In this document: one piece after another, positions 7,856-18,343 of the stretch
How the letters are laid out: each line of letters starts with the position of its first letter
Numbering within the stretch: position 1 is the first letter of the stretch
NCBI GenBank assembly: GCA_947470805.1
Contig: CANIVU010000069.1
Location: 1-45,660 of the forward strand
Direction of reading: 5' to 3'
DNA length: 45,660 nt
Origin: Acidobacteriota bacterium
GTDB taxonomy: Bacteria; Acidobacteriota; Terriglobia; Bryobacterales; Bryobacteraceae
Program-made: the position numbers and the translations under genes
Notes under the pieces: model-generated
What the model saw: the letters and a program-made list of their open reading frames with translations, nothing else
Told to the model about the DNA's origin: nothing
Database searches by the model: none

Positions 7856-9822
7856 CTCGTGGCGGGCCGGACCTCTTCTTCGACGCGCCTTGCGGCTACC
7901 TGACGACACTGCCGGATGGGGTGATTGAGCGGGTGAACCGATTGCTGATGCGGTGGACGGGGTACACGGAGGCGGAGTTGGCGGGGCGGCGTTTTCAGGA
8001 GTTGTTGCCGGCGGGGGCGCGGATTTTCTACGAGACGCATTACGCGCCGTTGTTGCATATGCAGGGGTTTGTGCATGAGTTGGCGTTGGAGTTGATTTGC
8101 AAAGACGGGACGCGGATGCCTGTATTGGTGAACGCGGATTTGGAGAAGGACGCGGCTGGGCAGGCGGTGCGGGCGCGGATTGTGGTGATGAACGCGAGCG
8201 ACCGGCGGCGGTACGAGCAGGAGTTGTTGCTGGCCAAGCAGCGGGCCGAGGGGGCCGAGGAGCGGCTGGCGCGGGCGCGGGACGCGGCGGAGGCGGCGAG
8301 CCGTGCGAAGAGTGAATTTTTGGCGAACATGAGCCACGAGATACGGACGCCGATGAACGGGGTGATCGGTTTTGCGAATCTGCTGGATTTTACGGAGATG
8401 GACAAGGAGCAGCACGAGTATGTGAGCATTATTCGCAACTCGGCGGAGGCGTTGCTGGGGATCATCAACGACGTCCTGGACTTTTCGAAGATTGAGGCGG
8501 GGCGGCTGACGCTGGAGCGGATTCCGTTCGATTTGCATTTGGCGGCGGTGGAGGTGTGTGAGCTGTTGAGTCCGCGGTTCTACGACGGGAAGTTGGAGTT
8601 GATCCTGGATTGGGAGCCGGGGACACCGGAGGCGATGCTGGGGGATCCGGGGCGGACGCGGCAGATTTTGCTGAATTTGTTGGGGAATGCGGTGAAGTTC
8701 ACGGCGCATGGGTTTGTGCATTTGCGTGTTTGGCGGGAGGGGGGCATGATCCGGGTGGCGGTGCGGGATTCGGGGATTGGAATTCCGGCGGAGAAGCAGG
8801 GGGAGTTGTTCGGGAAGTTCGCGCAGGCGGATGCGTCGATGACGCGACGGTATGGGGGGACGGGGTTGGGGCTGGCGATCACGCGGCAACTGGTGGAGGC
8901 GATGGGCGGGGAGATTGGGTTTACGAGTGAGGCGGGGAAGGGGTCGGAGTTCTGGTTTACGATGCCGTTTGTGGCGGCGGAGGCGCCGGCAGTGGAGGCA
9001 CCGGTGGTGGAGGGGCCGATGGCGCCGTTGACGGTACTGGTGGTGGATGATCTGGAGATTAACCGGTTGATGTTGGAGAGGCAGTTGCGGCAGTGGGGAT
9101 GCCGGTACGAGAGCACGGGGAGCACGACGGAGGCGCTGGGACGGCTGCGGGCGGCGAAGGAACGGGGCGAGCCGTTTGACGTGGTATTGCTGGACCACCT
9201 AATGCCGGAGATGGACGGGGAGACGTTGGGGCGAGCCGTACTGGCGGATGAGGCGTTGCGAGGGCCGGCGTTGATTTTGCTGAGTTCCGGAGGGCTGGAG
9301 CGGGAGCAGGTGGCGCGGTTGACGGGGGCGGGTTTCGCGGAGGTGTTGTTGAAGCCGATTGTGCGGCCGGGGCATTTGCTGGCGGCGCTGCGGCGGGCGA
9401 CGGGGATGGCGTTTGCGCCGGTACCAGCGCGGGTGGTGGCGGCACCGGTGGCGGTGGCGATTGAGTACCGGGTGTTGTTGGTGGAGGACAACGCGGTGAA
9501 CCAGAAGCTGGCGACGCATTTGCTGACGAAGCTGGGGTGTGAGGTGGTATTGGCGGGGAACGGGGAGGAGGGGGTGGCGCGGGCGCGGGAGGGGCGGTTT
9601 GATGTGATCTATATGGATTGCCAGATGCCAGTGATGGACGGGTTCGCGGCGACGCGCGCGTTGCGGGGGGAGGGGGTTTCGACGCCGATTGTGGCGTTGA
9701 CGGCGAATGCGATGGCGGGGGACCGGGAGCGGTGTTTGGCGGCGGGGATGGACGACTATGTTTCGAAGCCGTTACGGGCGTCGGAACTGGCGCGGACGTT
9801 GCAGTTGTGGACGGCGGGTTAG
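7852..9822 (+). CDS. Hybrid sensor histidine kinase: PAS - HisKA - HATPase - REC - REC
   Basis: 656 residues without membrane helices. An N-terminal PAS domain (about 7-115; '[18 protein letters not shown]', '[15 protein letters not shown]') resembles the PAS of RsbP-like proteins. A short coiled coil follows, then the dimerisation/phosphoacceptor domain with His162 in [12 protein letters not shown], an ATPase domain (N box '[11 protein letters not shown]', G boxes 'DSGIGIP' and 'GGTGLGLAI'), a first receiver with Asp448 ([11 protein letters not shown]) and Lys501, and a second receiver with Asp589 ([10 protein letters not shown]) and Lys639. The upstream RsbQ-like gene overlaps by 4 bp, pointing to a ligand-sensing pair in which a phosphorelay replaces the PP2C phosphatase output of Bacillus RsbP. 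No output regulator or Hpt domain is encoded alongside. The 3' end overlaps the next minus-strand gene by 4 bp. Confidence 0.95.
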   Translation: MTRGGPDLFFDAPCGYLTTLPDGVIERVNRLLMRWTGYTEAELAGRRFQELLPAGARIFYETHYAPLLHMQGFVHELALELICKDGTRMPVLVNADLEKDAAGQAVRARIVVMNASDRRRYEQELLLAKQRAEGAEERLARARDAAEAASRAKSEFLANMSHEIRTPMNGVIGFANLLDFTEMDKEQHEYVSIIRNSAEALLGIINDVLDFSKIEAGRLTLERIPFDLHLAAVEVCELLSPRFYDGKLELILDWEPGTPEAMLGDPGRTRQILLNLLGNAVKFTAHGFVHLRVWREGGMIRVAVRDSGIGIPAEKQGELFGKFAQADASMTRRYGGTGLGLAITRQLVEAMGGEIGFTSEAGKGSEFWFTMPFVAAEAPAVEAPVVEGPMAPLTVLVVDDLEINRLMLERQLRQWGCRYESTGSTTEALGRLRAAKERGEPFDVVLLDHLMPEMDGETLGRAVLADEALRGPALILLSSGGLEREQVARLTGAGFAEVLLKPIVRPGHLLAALRRATGMAFAPVPARVVAAPVAVAIEYRVLLVEDNAVNQKLATHLLTKLGCEVVLAGNGEEGVARAREGRFDVIYMDCQMPVMDGFAATRALRGEGVSTPIVALTANAMAGDRERCLAAGMDDYVSKPLRASELARTLQLWTAG

Positions 9823-10049
9823 TCGCCTTTGGCGGCGGCTTTTTCGGCTTCGGCGGCGAGTTGCATGGCTTTGAGTTCGCGCTTGGTGGGGGGGACGACG
9901 CAGTCGGTAAAGTCGTGTTCCTTGTAGCAGGAGCAGCAGCGGACTTTGGCGGGTTTGTCGTCCATGAGGGAGACGATGGCGTGATTGGTAAGCCGCTTAC
10001 ATTTCACGCAGTAGTCGTCGATGATATCGCCTAGTCGAACCTCACGCAT
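9819..10049 (-). CDS. Small zinc-ribbon protein
   Basis: 76 residues starting MREVRLGD. Two CxxC-type knuckles ([11 protein letters not shown] and RCCSCYKEH), about 23 residues apart, should bind one zinc; the tail is charged and helical. The function is unknown and I do not recognise a named family. The start is chosen at 10049 because an extended -10 box lies immediately upstream and the longer reading is low-complexity proline/serine sequence. It ends within the last 4 bp of the hybrid kinase gene. It lies downstream of the chromate transporter pair on the same strand but probably has its own promoter. Confidence 0.75.
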   Translation of the reverse strand: MREVRLGDIIDDYCVKCKRLTNHAIVSLMDDKPAKVRCCSCYKEHDFTDCVVPPTKRELKAMQLAAEAEKAAAKGD

Positions 10050-10590
10050 GCAAACGAGAGTATACCATTTCGATCCCCGCGAGGGCTCCGCAGATGGCGA
10101 GGAGGCCGGCGGCTGCGAGGACCCAAACGGTTTCGATTCTGCGGGATAGGAAGGCGGCGAGGGCGAGGACGGCAATGGCGGCGAGGGGCCAGGAGCGGAT
10201 GGCGAATTGGGCGATGGGCCAGCCGTTGGCGAGCATGAGTCCGGCGGCGGCGGCGGTGAGGGCCTGGATGGCGCTTTGGGCGCGGGGGTGTTGGGTGTGG
10301 CCTTCGAGGAGTTTGAGAAGCAGGATGGCGAGGAAGGCTGGGGAGATCATGGCGAGGTAGCCGGCGAGGGCGCCGGTGGGGCCTTTGACATAGTGGCCGA
10401 CGCAAATGACGAAGGCGCCGTTGGGACCGGGGCCCATGCGGGAGATGGCGACGGCGGTGGAGAGTTGGGCGTCGGTGATGGCGTGATGGGTTACGACGAG
10501 GTCCTGGCGGACGGAGGGGAGGGAGGTGCCGCCGGAGAAGGAGGTGAGGGTGGCTTTGAGGAGGAGGAGGTAGAGGGTGAGGGTGCTCAT
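10042..10590 (-). CDS. Chromate transporter half-protein, downstream partner
   Basis: 182 residues with about five to six hydrophobic segments. The CHR-domain signature is recognisable: 'FSGGTSLPSVRQDLV', 'AISRMGPGPNGAFV' and 'GALAGYLAMISPAF'. In the CHR family, long transporters carry two such domains in one chain, while short ones are encoded as a gene pair that makes a heterodimer. The start at MSTLTLY overlaps the upstream half-gene by 4 bp, which supports pairing. Substrate could be chromate/sulfate antiport or something else; the family name does not prove chromate transport. Confidence 0.82.
   Translation of the reverse strand: MSTLTLYLLLLKATLTSFSGGTSLPSVRQDLVVTHHAITDAQLSTAVAISRMGPGPNGAFVICVGHYVKGPTGALAGYLAMISPAFLAILLLKLLEGHTQHPRAQSAIQALTAAAAGLMLANGWPIAQFAIRSWPLAAIAVLALAAFLSRRIETVWVLAAAGLLAICGALAGIEMVYSRLHA
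10059..10067 (-). promoter_or_regulatory. Extended -10 promoter of the zinc-ribbon gene (leaderless candidate)
   Basis: Minus strand reads TGGTATACT, then 9 nt to the ATG at 10049. Transcription would begin within 1-3 nt of the start codon and there is no Shine-Dalgarno site. Confidence 0.5.
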
Positions 10591-11117
10591 GACTTTTGCG
10601 GGACGAGAGCGCCAAGGAGGGCGGCGGTGAGGAGGATGGTGACGGGGCTGGCTACGTTGGCCAGGCCGGCCAGGAGGGCGGCGGTGAAGAGGATTAGCGC
10701 CAGTGGGTTTTTGCGGAAGGGCTTTAAGAGTTGCCAGGCGCTGGAGGCGATTAACGCGACTACGGCGGCCATAGCTCCGGCCATGGCGGTGGCGACCCAA
10801 CGATTAGCGCTCCAGGTGTTGAAGAATACGGTCATCAGCCAGATGACCAGGGCTGCCGGGAGAGAGGCGGCTACTACGGCTAGTGCGCCGCCCCAAGGCC
10901 CCTGGATGCGGCTGGCGGTGGCGGCAATGAAGGCGAGGATGTTGGTGCCGGGGGTGATGCGAGCGATGGAGTAGAGCAGGCCGAAGTCCTCGGACGGGAG
11001 CCAGCGGCGGGTGGTGATGACGCGGCGTTCGAGTTCGGCGATCATGGGTTGGCCGCCGCCGAGGGTTAGGTTGCCGGCGCGGGCGAACTCGGAGAGGAAT
11101 TGGGGCCAGGAGACCAT
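10587..11117 (-). CDS. Chromate transporter half-protein, upstream partner
   Basis: 176 residues. The N-terminal CHR motif is clear: 'FARAGNLTLGGGQPMIAELERRVITTRRWL' in outline, then 'ARITPGTNILAFIAATA' (the TPGP-like element), followed by four to five membrane segments. It is the first gene of a two-gene unit with the other CHR half. It is divergent from the HlyD-type adaptor gene with only 26 bp between the two start codons. Confidence 0.83.
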   Translation of the reverse strand: MVSWPQFLSEFARAGNLTLGGGQPMIAELERRVITTRRWLPSEDFGLLYSIARITPGTNILAFIAATASRIQGPWGGALAVVAASLPAALVIWLMTVFFNTWSANRWVATAMAGAMAAVVALIASSAWQLLKPFRKNPLALILFTAALLAGLANVASPVTILLTAALLGALVPQKS

Positions 11118-11126
11118 TGACGCCGC

Positions 11127-11136
11127 TACTGTACCA
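11127..11136. promoter_or_regulatory. Overlapping divergent -10 boxes between chromate transporter and HlyD genes
   Basis: Minus strand has an extended -10, TGGTACAGT (11136-11128), 10 nt before ATG 11117. Plus strand has TACTGT (11127-11132), 11 nt before ATG 11144. The two boxes share the same bases, so the two promoters should exclude each other and give leaderless or nearly leaderless transcripts. Confidence 0.4.
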
Positions 11137-11143
11137 TGGGTTC

Positions 11144-12142
11144 ATGCGTGGAAAATGGGCACTCATTGGCGGCATCGCGGTATTGCTGGCGGTGGCCGTG
11201 GGTGCGGTTGTGTTCTGGAAACGGCAGGCGGTGAAACCGGTGGCTCCGGTGGCAGTGACGGCGCCGGTGGGGCCGGTGGGCGCGGCGGAGTTGAGCTTGC
11301 AGGGGAAGGTGGAGGCGCGCGAGGTGGTGGGCGTGCAGGCGCCGAGCGATGGGACGATTGCCGAGTATCTGGTGATTGTGGGGGAGGAGGTTTTTGAGGG
11401 GCAGTTGATTGCGCGGATTGCGAGCCCGTCGTTGCAGGGGGCGCAGGAGAAGGCCAAGGAAGTGGCTGACCGGGCGCAGGAGCGGGTGAACCAGTTGGAA
11501 AGCCAGATGCTGGCGGCGCGGCTGGATGCGTCGCGGGGGCAGGCGGAAATGGCGCGGATTCAGGACGACTACACGCGGACGGAGCGGGCGGCGCGGCGGC
11601 AGGAGATGTTGAACGCGCAGGGGGCGACGCCGCGGTTGACTTACGAGAAAGCGGTGGCGGAGTTTGCGACGGCGAAGGCGGAGTATGGGACTTCGTCGGC
11701 GCGATCGAAGGGGTCGGGGGCGCGGGTGGCGGCGTTGACGAAAGAGATTGAGGCGGCGAAGAAGACGTTGGAAGATAAGAACGCGGAGTTGGAAGAAGCC
11801 GATTCGAATTTGCAGGCGACGCAGATGCATGCGCCGGTGGACGGTGTGGTGTTGGAGCGGAAGGGCGAGGCGGGGGCGGAGGTGAAGCTGGGGGAGGATA
11901 ACGTCTTCCGGATTGGCACCGATTTGGGGCAGCTGCAGGTGGTGTTGGAGCCGGAGCCGGCGGTGCTGCAGAAGCTGCAGGCTGGGATGGCGGCGTTGGT
12001 GATTTTGGGCGAGTTTGCGTCGGAACCGTTGAACGCGGAGATCAACCGGATTGAGAACGGGAAGGCGTATGTGATGTTTGGGAGTCCGGACCCGGCGATT
12101 AAGCCGGGGGTGACGGCGCAGGTGCGGATTAAGCTGCCTTGA
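11144..12142 (+). CDS. HlyD/RND-type periplasmic adaptor (membrane fusion) protein
   Basis: 332 residues. One N-terminal membrane helix (about 5-24, 'WALIGGIAVLLAVAVGAVVFW'-like) serves as anchor or signal. A lipoyl/barrel-sandwich half ('GKVEAREVVGVQAPSDGTIAEYLVIVGEEVFEGQLIARI') is followed by a long alanine/glutamate-rich coiled coil (about 110-225), the second lipoyl half ('MHAPVDGVVLERKGEAGAEVKLGEDNVFRIG') and a beta-barrel end. Such adaptors link an inner-membrane pump to an outer-membrane channel, but no pump or TolC gene lies beside it, so it is an orphan here. The start at MRGKWAL fits the -10 position and signal sequence; the fumarase gene follows after only a few bases. Confidence 0.85.
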   Translation: MRGKWALIGGIAVLLAVAVGAVVFWKRQAVKPVAPVAVTAPVGPVGAAELSLQGKVEAREVVGVQAPSDGTIAEYLVIVGEEVFEGQLIARIASPSLQGAQEKAKEVADRAQERVNQLESQMLAARLDASRGQAEMARIQDDYTRTERAARRQEMLNAQGATPRLTYEKAVAEFATAKAEYGTSSARSKGSGARVAALTKEIEAAKKTLEDKNAELEEADSNLQATQMHAPVDGVVLERKGEAGAEVKLGEDNVFRIGTDLGQLQVVLEPEPAVLQKLQAGMAALVILGEFASEPLNAEINRIENGKAYVMFGSPDPAIKPGVTAQVRIKLP

Positions 12143-12148
12143 TACGAT
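12140..12148 (+). promoter_or_regulatory. Extended -10 box for fumarase, overlapping the end of the HlyD gene
   Basis: TGATACGAT directly precedes ATG 12149. A transcript starting 7 nt after the box would begin at the second in-frame ATG, 12155, favouring MEFLFNS as the start of a leaderless mRNA. Confidence 0.45.
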
Positions 12149-13672
<1,524 letters not shown>

Positions 13673-13684
13673 AAACTGGTTCGT

Positions 13685-13760
<76 letters not shown>

Positions 13761-13772
13761 CTTTCAAGATTT

Positions 13773-13800
13773 ACGGTGCTCCTTACGGGGCGCCGTTTTT
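13773..13800 (+). terminator. Rho-independent terminator after tRNA-Phe
   Basis: Stem ACGGTGC (13773-13779) pairs with GCGCCGT (13790-13796) with one G-T pair, followed by TTTTT. Confidence 0.75.
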
Positions 13801-13838
13801 GATTTTTGGGGGTGGCATGTCCCCGGTTGGGGTCCGCT

Positions 13839-13847
13839 TGATATCGT
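13839..13847 (+). promoter_or_regulatory. Extended -10 box before the secreted DUF6786-like gene
   Basis: TGATATCGT; a start site about 7 nt downstream falls 3 nt before ATG 13857, again suggesting a leaderless transcript. Confidence 0.4.
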
Positions 13848-13856
13848 ATGGGGATC

Positions 13857-15017
13857 ATGATGCGAATTTTGGTTCTGGCTGCGGCGTGTGCGGGTTCTTT
13901 GTTGGCGCAGTTTGGGGATGATGTTTCGTTTTTGCGGAAGCATACGGAGGTGGTTGTGCTTTCCGACCGCGCGGGGCGGGCGCAGGTGGCGGTGGTGCCG
14001 GCCTGGCAGGGGCGCGTGATGACCAGCACCGATGGCGGGGCGGATGGGAAGAGCTATGGGTGGATGAATCGGGAGCTGATCGCGTCGAAGAAGCTGGTGC
14101 CGCATATGAACCCGTTTGGCGGGGAGGACCGGTTCTGGCTGGGGCCGGAGGGCGGGCAGTTTTCGATCTTCTTTGCCAAGGGCGCGGCGTTTGATTTGGA
14201 AAACTGGCAGACGCCGGCGCCGATTGATTCGGAGAGTTATGCGGTGGCGGGGAAGGATCGGGACCGGGTGCGGTTTGCGCGGAAGATGCGGTTGACGAAT
14301 TATTCGGGGACTACGTTTGATTTGGCCGTGGACCGGGAGGTTCGGGTGTTGGAGGCGGACGAGATTTGGAAGCAGTTGGGCGTGGGGGCGGCGGCTGGGG
14401 TCACGGCGGTTGGGTTTGCTTCGAACAACCGGATTACCAACGCCGGGAAGGCGGCCTGGACGGAGAAGACCGGGTTGCTGTCGGTTTGGATTTTGGGGAT
14501 GTTTAATGCTTCGCCTACGACCACCGTTGTGATTCCGTTGAAGCCGGGGGCGGGTTCGGGCGTGACCGATGATTACTTTGGGAAGGTGCCGGCGGCGCGG
14601 TTGGTGTCCGATGGGAAGACGGCGTTTTTCCGCGGGGATGGGAAGTTTCGGAGCAAGATTGGCGTGGGGCCGGAGCGGGTGAAGAATGTTCTGGGGAGCT
14701 ATGATCCGAAGTCGGGCGTGTTGACCGTCGTGCAGTTTACGCTGCCGGCGGGGGCGACGCGGTATGTGAATTCGCAGTGGAAGTTGCAGGACAAGCCGTT
14801 CGCCGGCGATGTCATCAACAGCTACAGCGATGACGGGAAGATGGGCGCCTTTTACGAGATGGAGACGTCGTCGCCGGCGGCGGCGCTGGGGGTGGGGGCG
14901 TCGTTGGAACATGTCCATCGGACGATGCATTTCCGGGGGAGCCCGGTGGCGTTGGAGGGGATCGCGAAAGCGGTGTTTGGCGTGGGGTTGGAGCGCATTC
15001 GCACGGCGTTGCCGTAG
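13857..15017 (+). CDS. Secreted protein of a mutarotase-like type (DUF6786-like)
   Basis: About 386 residues with a cleavable signal peptide ([18 protein letters not shown]; cleavage near LLA-Q). The mature part has repeated beta-rich segments, '[19 protein letters not shown]' and '[11 protein letters not shown]', which resemble carbohydrate-active or mutarotase-like secreted proteins labelled DUF6786; I am not certain of that family. No catalytic residues can be named. ATG codons at 13848, 13857 and 13860 are all possible; 13857 fits the signal peptide and the -10 box. It precedes the sugar isomerase/kinase pair and might belong to the same carbohydrate theme. Confidence 0.7.
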   Translation: MMRILVLAAACAGSLLAQFGDDVSFLRKHTEVVVLSDRAGRAQVAVVPAWQGRVMTSTDGGADGKSYGWMNRELIASKKLVPHMNPFGGEDRFWLGPEGGQFSIFFAKGAAFDLENWQTPAPIDSESYAVAGKDRDRVRFARKMRLTNYSGTTFDLAVDREVRVLEADEIWKQLGVGAAAGVTAVGFASNNRITNAGKAAWTEKTGLLSVWILGMFNASPTTTVVIPLKPGAGSGVTDDYFGKVPAARLVSDGKTAFFRGDGKFRSKIGVGPERVKNVLGSYDPKSGVLTVVQFTLPAGATRYVNSQWKLQDKPFAGDVINSYSDDGKMGAFYEMETSSPAAALGVGASLEHVHRTMHFRGSPVALEGIAKAVFGVGLERIRTALP

Positions 15018-15045
15018 CTTGTATCCTTGTGTTTGGTTTCTTCCC

Positions 15046-16635
15046 ATGTCATCCGCAGAAAATAACCTCATTTATCTCGCCGCGAGCGGCGATCTTCGTC
15101 TTTCGGCCAACCGTGTTTGCTGGGCCGCGCAGGAGGCGGCCGAGCGGGAAGTCGTGGCCGCCGTGGAGAGCTTTGGACTGCGCGTGCAGCGCGCGCATGC
15201 CTACGATCCGGAGGCCGGGCATGGCTTCCTGGACAGCCAGCGGCGCGGGCTGGATGTGTTCGCGACGATTCCTCAAGATGCGCCGGTGATTGTTGTTGAG
15301 GCCGTTTGGCAGTATAGCCACCACGTGCTGCCGGGTTTGTACCGGCATCGGGGGCCGATCCTGACTGTCGCCAATTGGAGCGGGCAGTGGCCGGGGCTGG
15401 TGGGCCTGTTGAACCTGAACGGGAGCTTGACGAAGGCTGGCGTGAACTACAGCACTTTGTGGAGCGAGGACTTTAAAGACGGGTATTTCCTTGAGCGGCT
15501 GGGGCAGTGGCTGGCCGGCGGGCAGGTGCGTCACGATGACGGGCATGTGAAGCCGTTGGCGGACTTTGCCGTGCCGGCGAAGGCAGCGGAAGTGGGCGGG
15601 GCGGTGGCGGCGGCGCTGCGCCAGCGGCCGGCGATTCTGGGCGTGTTCGATGAGGGCTGCATGGGGATGTACAACGCGATCATTCCCGATGAGCTGTTGC
15701 ATGCGGCGAATATGTTCAAGGAACGGCTGAGCCAGTCGGCGCTGTTTGCGGCGATGCGGGCGGTGCCGGAATCCGAGGCTCTCGCCGTGAAGGCCTGGCT
15801 GGACGCGCGGGGGATGCAGTTTAAGACGGGCACCGATGAGGCGACCGAACTGACCGAGGCGCAGCTGTTGCAGCAGTGCCGGATGTATATTGCCGCCGTG
15901 CGGATTGCGCATGACTTCGGGTGCGACGCGATTGGGATTCAGTATCAGCAGGGGTTGAAGGACATTTGCCCGGCGTCGGATTTGGCCGAGGGGCTGTTGA
16001 ACAACGTGGACCGGCCGCCGGTGTTTTCGGCGGATGGGACGACGGAGTTGTATGCCGGGAACGCGTTGCCGCACTTCAACGAAGTGGACGAGTGCGCGGG
16101 CGTGGATGGGTTGATTACGAATCGGATTTGGCGGGCGTTAGGGCTGGACCCGGAGAACACGCTGCATGACTTGCGGTTTGGTGAAGACTACGCGGGGCAG
16201 TTTGTTTGGGTGTTTGAGATTTCGGGCGCCGCGCCGCCGCAGCACTTCATCGGTGGCTACGCGGGGGCTGTTAGCGAACGGCAGCCGCCGATGTATTTCC
16301 CGCTGGGCGGAGGATCGCTGAAGGGCGTGAGCAAGCCGGGCGAGGTGGTTTGGAGCCGCGTCTACGTGCAGGACGGGCGGATGAAGGCCGATCTGGGGAT
16401 GGCCGATGTGGTGGCGTTGCCGCAGGAGGAGACCGAGCGACGGTGGCGGATTACGACGCCGCAGTGGCCGGTGATGCATGCGGTGCTGCGCGGGGTGAAT
16501 CGCGACCAGATGATGGGCCGGCACAAGGCGAACCACATTCAGGTTGCGTATGGCGGGACGGAGGCGCTGTTTGCCAAGGCGGTGGCGTTCCGTGAGATGG
16601 GGATTGAAGTGAGCCTTTGCGGCGAGGTGAATTGA
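15046..16635 (+). CDS. L-fucose/L-arabinose isomerase family protein
   Basis: 529 residues from MSSAENNL; the longer open frame upstream is a shadow of the preceding gene. The N-terminal part has '[26 protein letters not shown]' and '[36 protein letters not shown]', and the middle has '[30 protein letters not shown]', patterns of the FucI/AraA fold where Glu and Asp bind a divalent metal. It would convert an aldose to a ketose in the cytoplasm. Its stop is 4 bp from the ribulokinase start, so together they probably supply a ketose-5-phosphate (L-arabinose to L-ribulose 5-phosphate, or an analogous sugar). The exact sugar is an inference; it is not a canonical AraA by length or motif spacing. 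Confidence 0.8.
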   Translation: MSSAENNLIYLAASGDLRLSANRVCWAAQEAAEREVVAAVESFGLRVQRAHAYDPEAGHGFLDSQRRGLDVFATIPQDAPVIVVEAVWQYSHHVLPGLYRHRGPILTVANWSGQWPGLVGLLNLNGSLTKAGVNYSTLWSEDFKDGYFLERLGQWLAGGQVRHDDGHVKPLADFAVPAKAAEVGGAVAAALRQRPAILGVFDEGCMGMYNAIIPDELLHAANMFKERLSQSALFAAMRAVPESEALAVKAWLDARGMQFKTGTDEATELTEAQLLQQCRMYIAAVRIAHDFGCDAIGIQYQQGLKDICPASDLAEGLLNNVDRPPVFSADGTTELYAGNALPHFNEVDECAGVDGLITNRIWRALGLDPENTLHDLRFGEDYAGQFVWVFEISGAAPPQHFIGGYAGAVSERQPPMYFPLGGGSLKGVSKPGEVVWSRVYVQDGRMKADLGMADVVALPQEETERRWRITTPQWPVMHAVLRGVNRDQMMGRHKANHIQVAYGGTEALFAKAVAFREMGIEVSLCGEVN

Positions 16636-16639
16636 GCGT

Positions 16640-18205
16640 ATGGCGATCGTTGCAGGAGTTGATTTCGGCACGTTGAGTGTCCGGGTTTCGTTGTTTGATC
16701 ATGAGCGGGGTCGGTTGGGTTCGGGCGTGGGCGAGTATCCACTGCACCGGAAACCGGACGACCCGAACCATGCGACGCAGAGCCACGACGACCAGATGCG
16801 GGCGTTGCAGACGGCGATGGCCGCGGCGCTGGCGGCGGCTCGTGTAGACGGGGCGCAGGTGGAGGCGTTGGCCATTGACGCGACCGGTTCGAGCGTGATT
16901 CCGGTGGGGAAGAACCTGGTTCCGCTGAGCGAGTATTACCTGTGGTGCGACCATCGTTCGTGGCGGGAGGCGGCCGAGATTACGGCCGCCGCGCACCGGG
17001 CGAAGCTGCCGGCGATTGACTGGTGCGGTGGCGTCTATTCTTCGGAATGGGGGCTTTCGAAGCTGCTGCACTGGCTGCGGAATAACCGGGAGCAGCGGGC
17101 GGCGTACGTGAGCGCGTTTGAGAATTGTGACCTGGTGGCGGCGACGCTGTGCGGGATTACGGATCCGGAGAAAGTGCAGCGTTCGGTGTGCGCGATGGGG
17201 CACAAGTGGATGTGGAATCGCTCGCTGGGCGGGTTGCCACCGGAAGAGTTTTTGACCGAGGTGGACCCGCTGTTTGCGGGGATTCGCGGGAGTTTGGAAG
17301 GTGATTATGCCACCAGCGATCAGCTGGCCGGGCACCTGTCGGCGGAGTGGGCGGGGCGGCTGGGGCTGCGCCCCGGGATTCCGATTCCGGTGGGGGCGCT
17401 GGATGCGCATTGGGATGCGATTGGGGCGGGGATTGGGCCTGGCGATGTGGTGAACGTTATTGGCACTTCGACGTGCATTATGGCGATTTCGCCGGATCCG
17501 CGTTTGATTCCGGGGGTGTGTGGTGTGGTGCCGGGGTCGATCAATCCGGGGCAGACGGGGATTGAGGCGGGGCTGTCGGCTGTGGGCGATATGTTCGATG
17601 CGATTGCGCAGCGGGCTGGTTCGACGGTGGCGGCGTTGTCCGAGGGGTTTGATTCGTATCGGGCGGGCCAGAGCGGGTTGCTGCGGCTGACTTGGGATAA
17701 CGGCGACCGGACGGTTCTGGTGAATCCGCAGTTGGGTGGGGTGACGCTGGGTTGGACGCTGGCGAACACGGCGAAGGACGAGCTGGCGGCGGCGATTGAG
17801 GGGACGGCGTTCCACACGCGGATTATTTTTGACCGGCTGGAAGAGTATGGCACGCCGATTCAACGGGTAATTCAGGGCGGCGGGATTCCGCAGAAGAGCG
17901 AGTTCCTGAACCGGGTTTACGCGAGTGTGCTGAACAAGCCGATGCTGGTGCCGGCGAGCGATGTGACGAGCGTGGGCGCGGCGGTGTTTGCGTTCCTGGC
18001 TGCTGGGACGTATGGGTCGCTGGCGGAGGCGCAGGCGGCGATGGCACCGCAGTATCGGGTGATTGAGCCGGATGCTGGTTCGGTGGCGGTTTATCAGGAG
18101 ATGTACGAGGTTTACCGGGAGTTGTACTTTACGCTGGGGAATCCGGAGTCGGGCCCGCTGGGGAAGGCGTTGCCGGCGCTGCGGCGGATTGCGGGGAAGG
18201 GGTAA
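16640..18205 (+). CDS. araB: Ribulokinase (FGGY carbohydrate kinase)
   Basis: 521 residues. The N-terminal phosphate motif 'GVDFGTLSVRVSLFD' (about 6-20) is the AraB form of the FGGY signature. 'AIDATGSSVIP', 'LWCDHRSWREA', 'CGGVYSSEWGLSKLLHWL', 'GALDAHWDAIGAGI', 'NVIGTSTCIMAIS' and 'IQGGGIPQKSEFLNRVYASVLNKP' follow the ribulokinase pattern through both actin-like lobes. It phosphorylates L-ribulose (or a related ketose) with ATP in the cytoplasm. It is tightly spaced behind the isomerase-family gene, and the two form an operon. It ends 138 bp before the convergent ankyrin gene. Confidence 0.92.
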   Translation: MAIVAGVDFGTLSVRVSLFDHERGRLGSGVGEYPLHRKPDDPNHATQSHDDQMRALQTAMAAALAAARVDGAQVEALAIDATGSSVIPVGKNLVPLSEYYLWCDHRSWREAAEITAAAHRAKLPAIDWCGGVYSSEWGLSKLLHWLRNNREQRAAYVSAFENCDLVAATLCGITDPEKVQRSVCAMGHKWMWNRSLGGLPPEEFLTEVDPLFAGIRGSLEGDYATSDQLAGHLSAEWAGRLGLRPGIPIPVGALDAHWDAIGAGIGPGDVVNVIGTSTCIMAISPDPRLIPGVCGVVPGSINPGQTGIEAGLSAVGDMFDAIAQRAGSTVAALSEGFDSYRAGQSGLLRLTWDNGDRTVLVNPQLGGVTLGWTLANTAKDELAAAIEGTAFHTRIIFDRLEEYGTPIQRVIQGGGIPQKSEFLNRVYASVLNKPMLVPASDVTSVGAAVFAFLAAGTYGSLAEAQAAMAPQYRVIEPDAGSVAVYQEMYEVYRELYFTLGNPESGPLGKALPALRRIAGKG

Positions 18206-18259
18206 TTCGGAGCTATTGGGGCTTCTGGCGGAGGTTGCAGCGTGAATGATTTCGCGTCT

Positions 18260-18308
18260 GGGGACACCCGGCCTGCGCGCTGGCGCGCTACGGCCCGCGG
18301 GTGTCCCC
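18260..18308. repeat. Long palindrome between convergent genes
   Basis: Perfect 11-bp arms, GGGGACACCCG (18260-18270) and CGGGTGTCCCC (18298-18308), enclose a second small palindrome GCGCGC-TG-GCGCGC. There is no T run. It may be a terminator-like or dispersed REP-type element. The rest of the 138-bp gap holds nothing else that I recognise. Confidence 0.6.
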
Positions 18309-18343
18309 GCGAGTATCCGTTGCACGAGAGCTGTTGCTGTGAA

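Noticed and set aside
7504-9198. A 564-codon minus-strand frame opposite the hybrid kinase
   Set aside because: Arg/Pro/His/Leu-rich antisense shadow; the plus strand has full kinase and receiver motifs.
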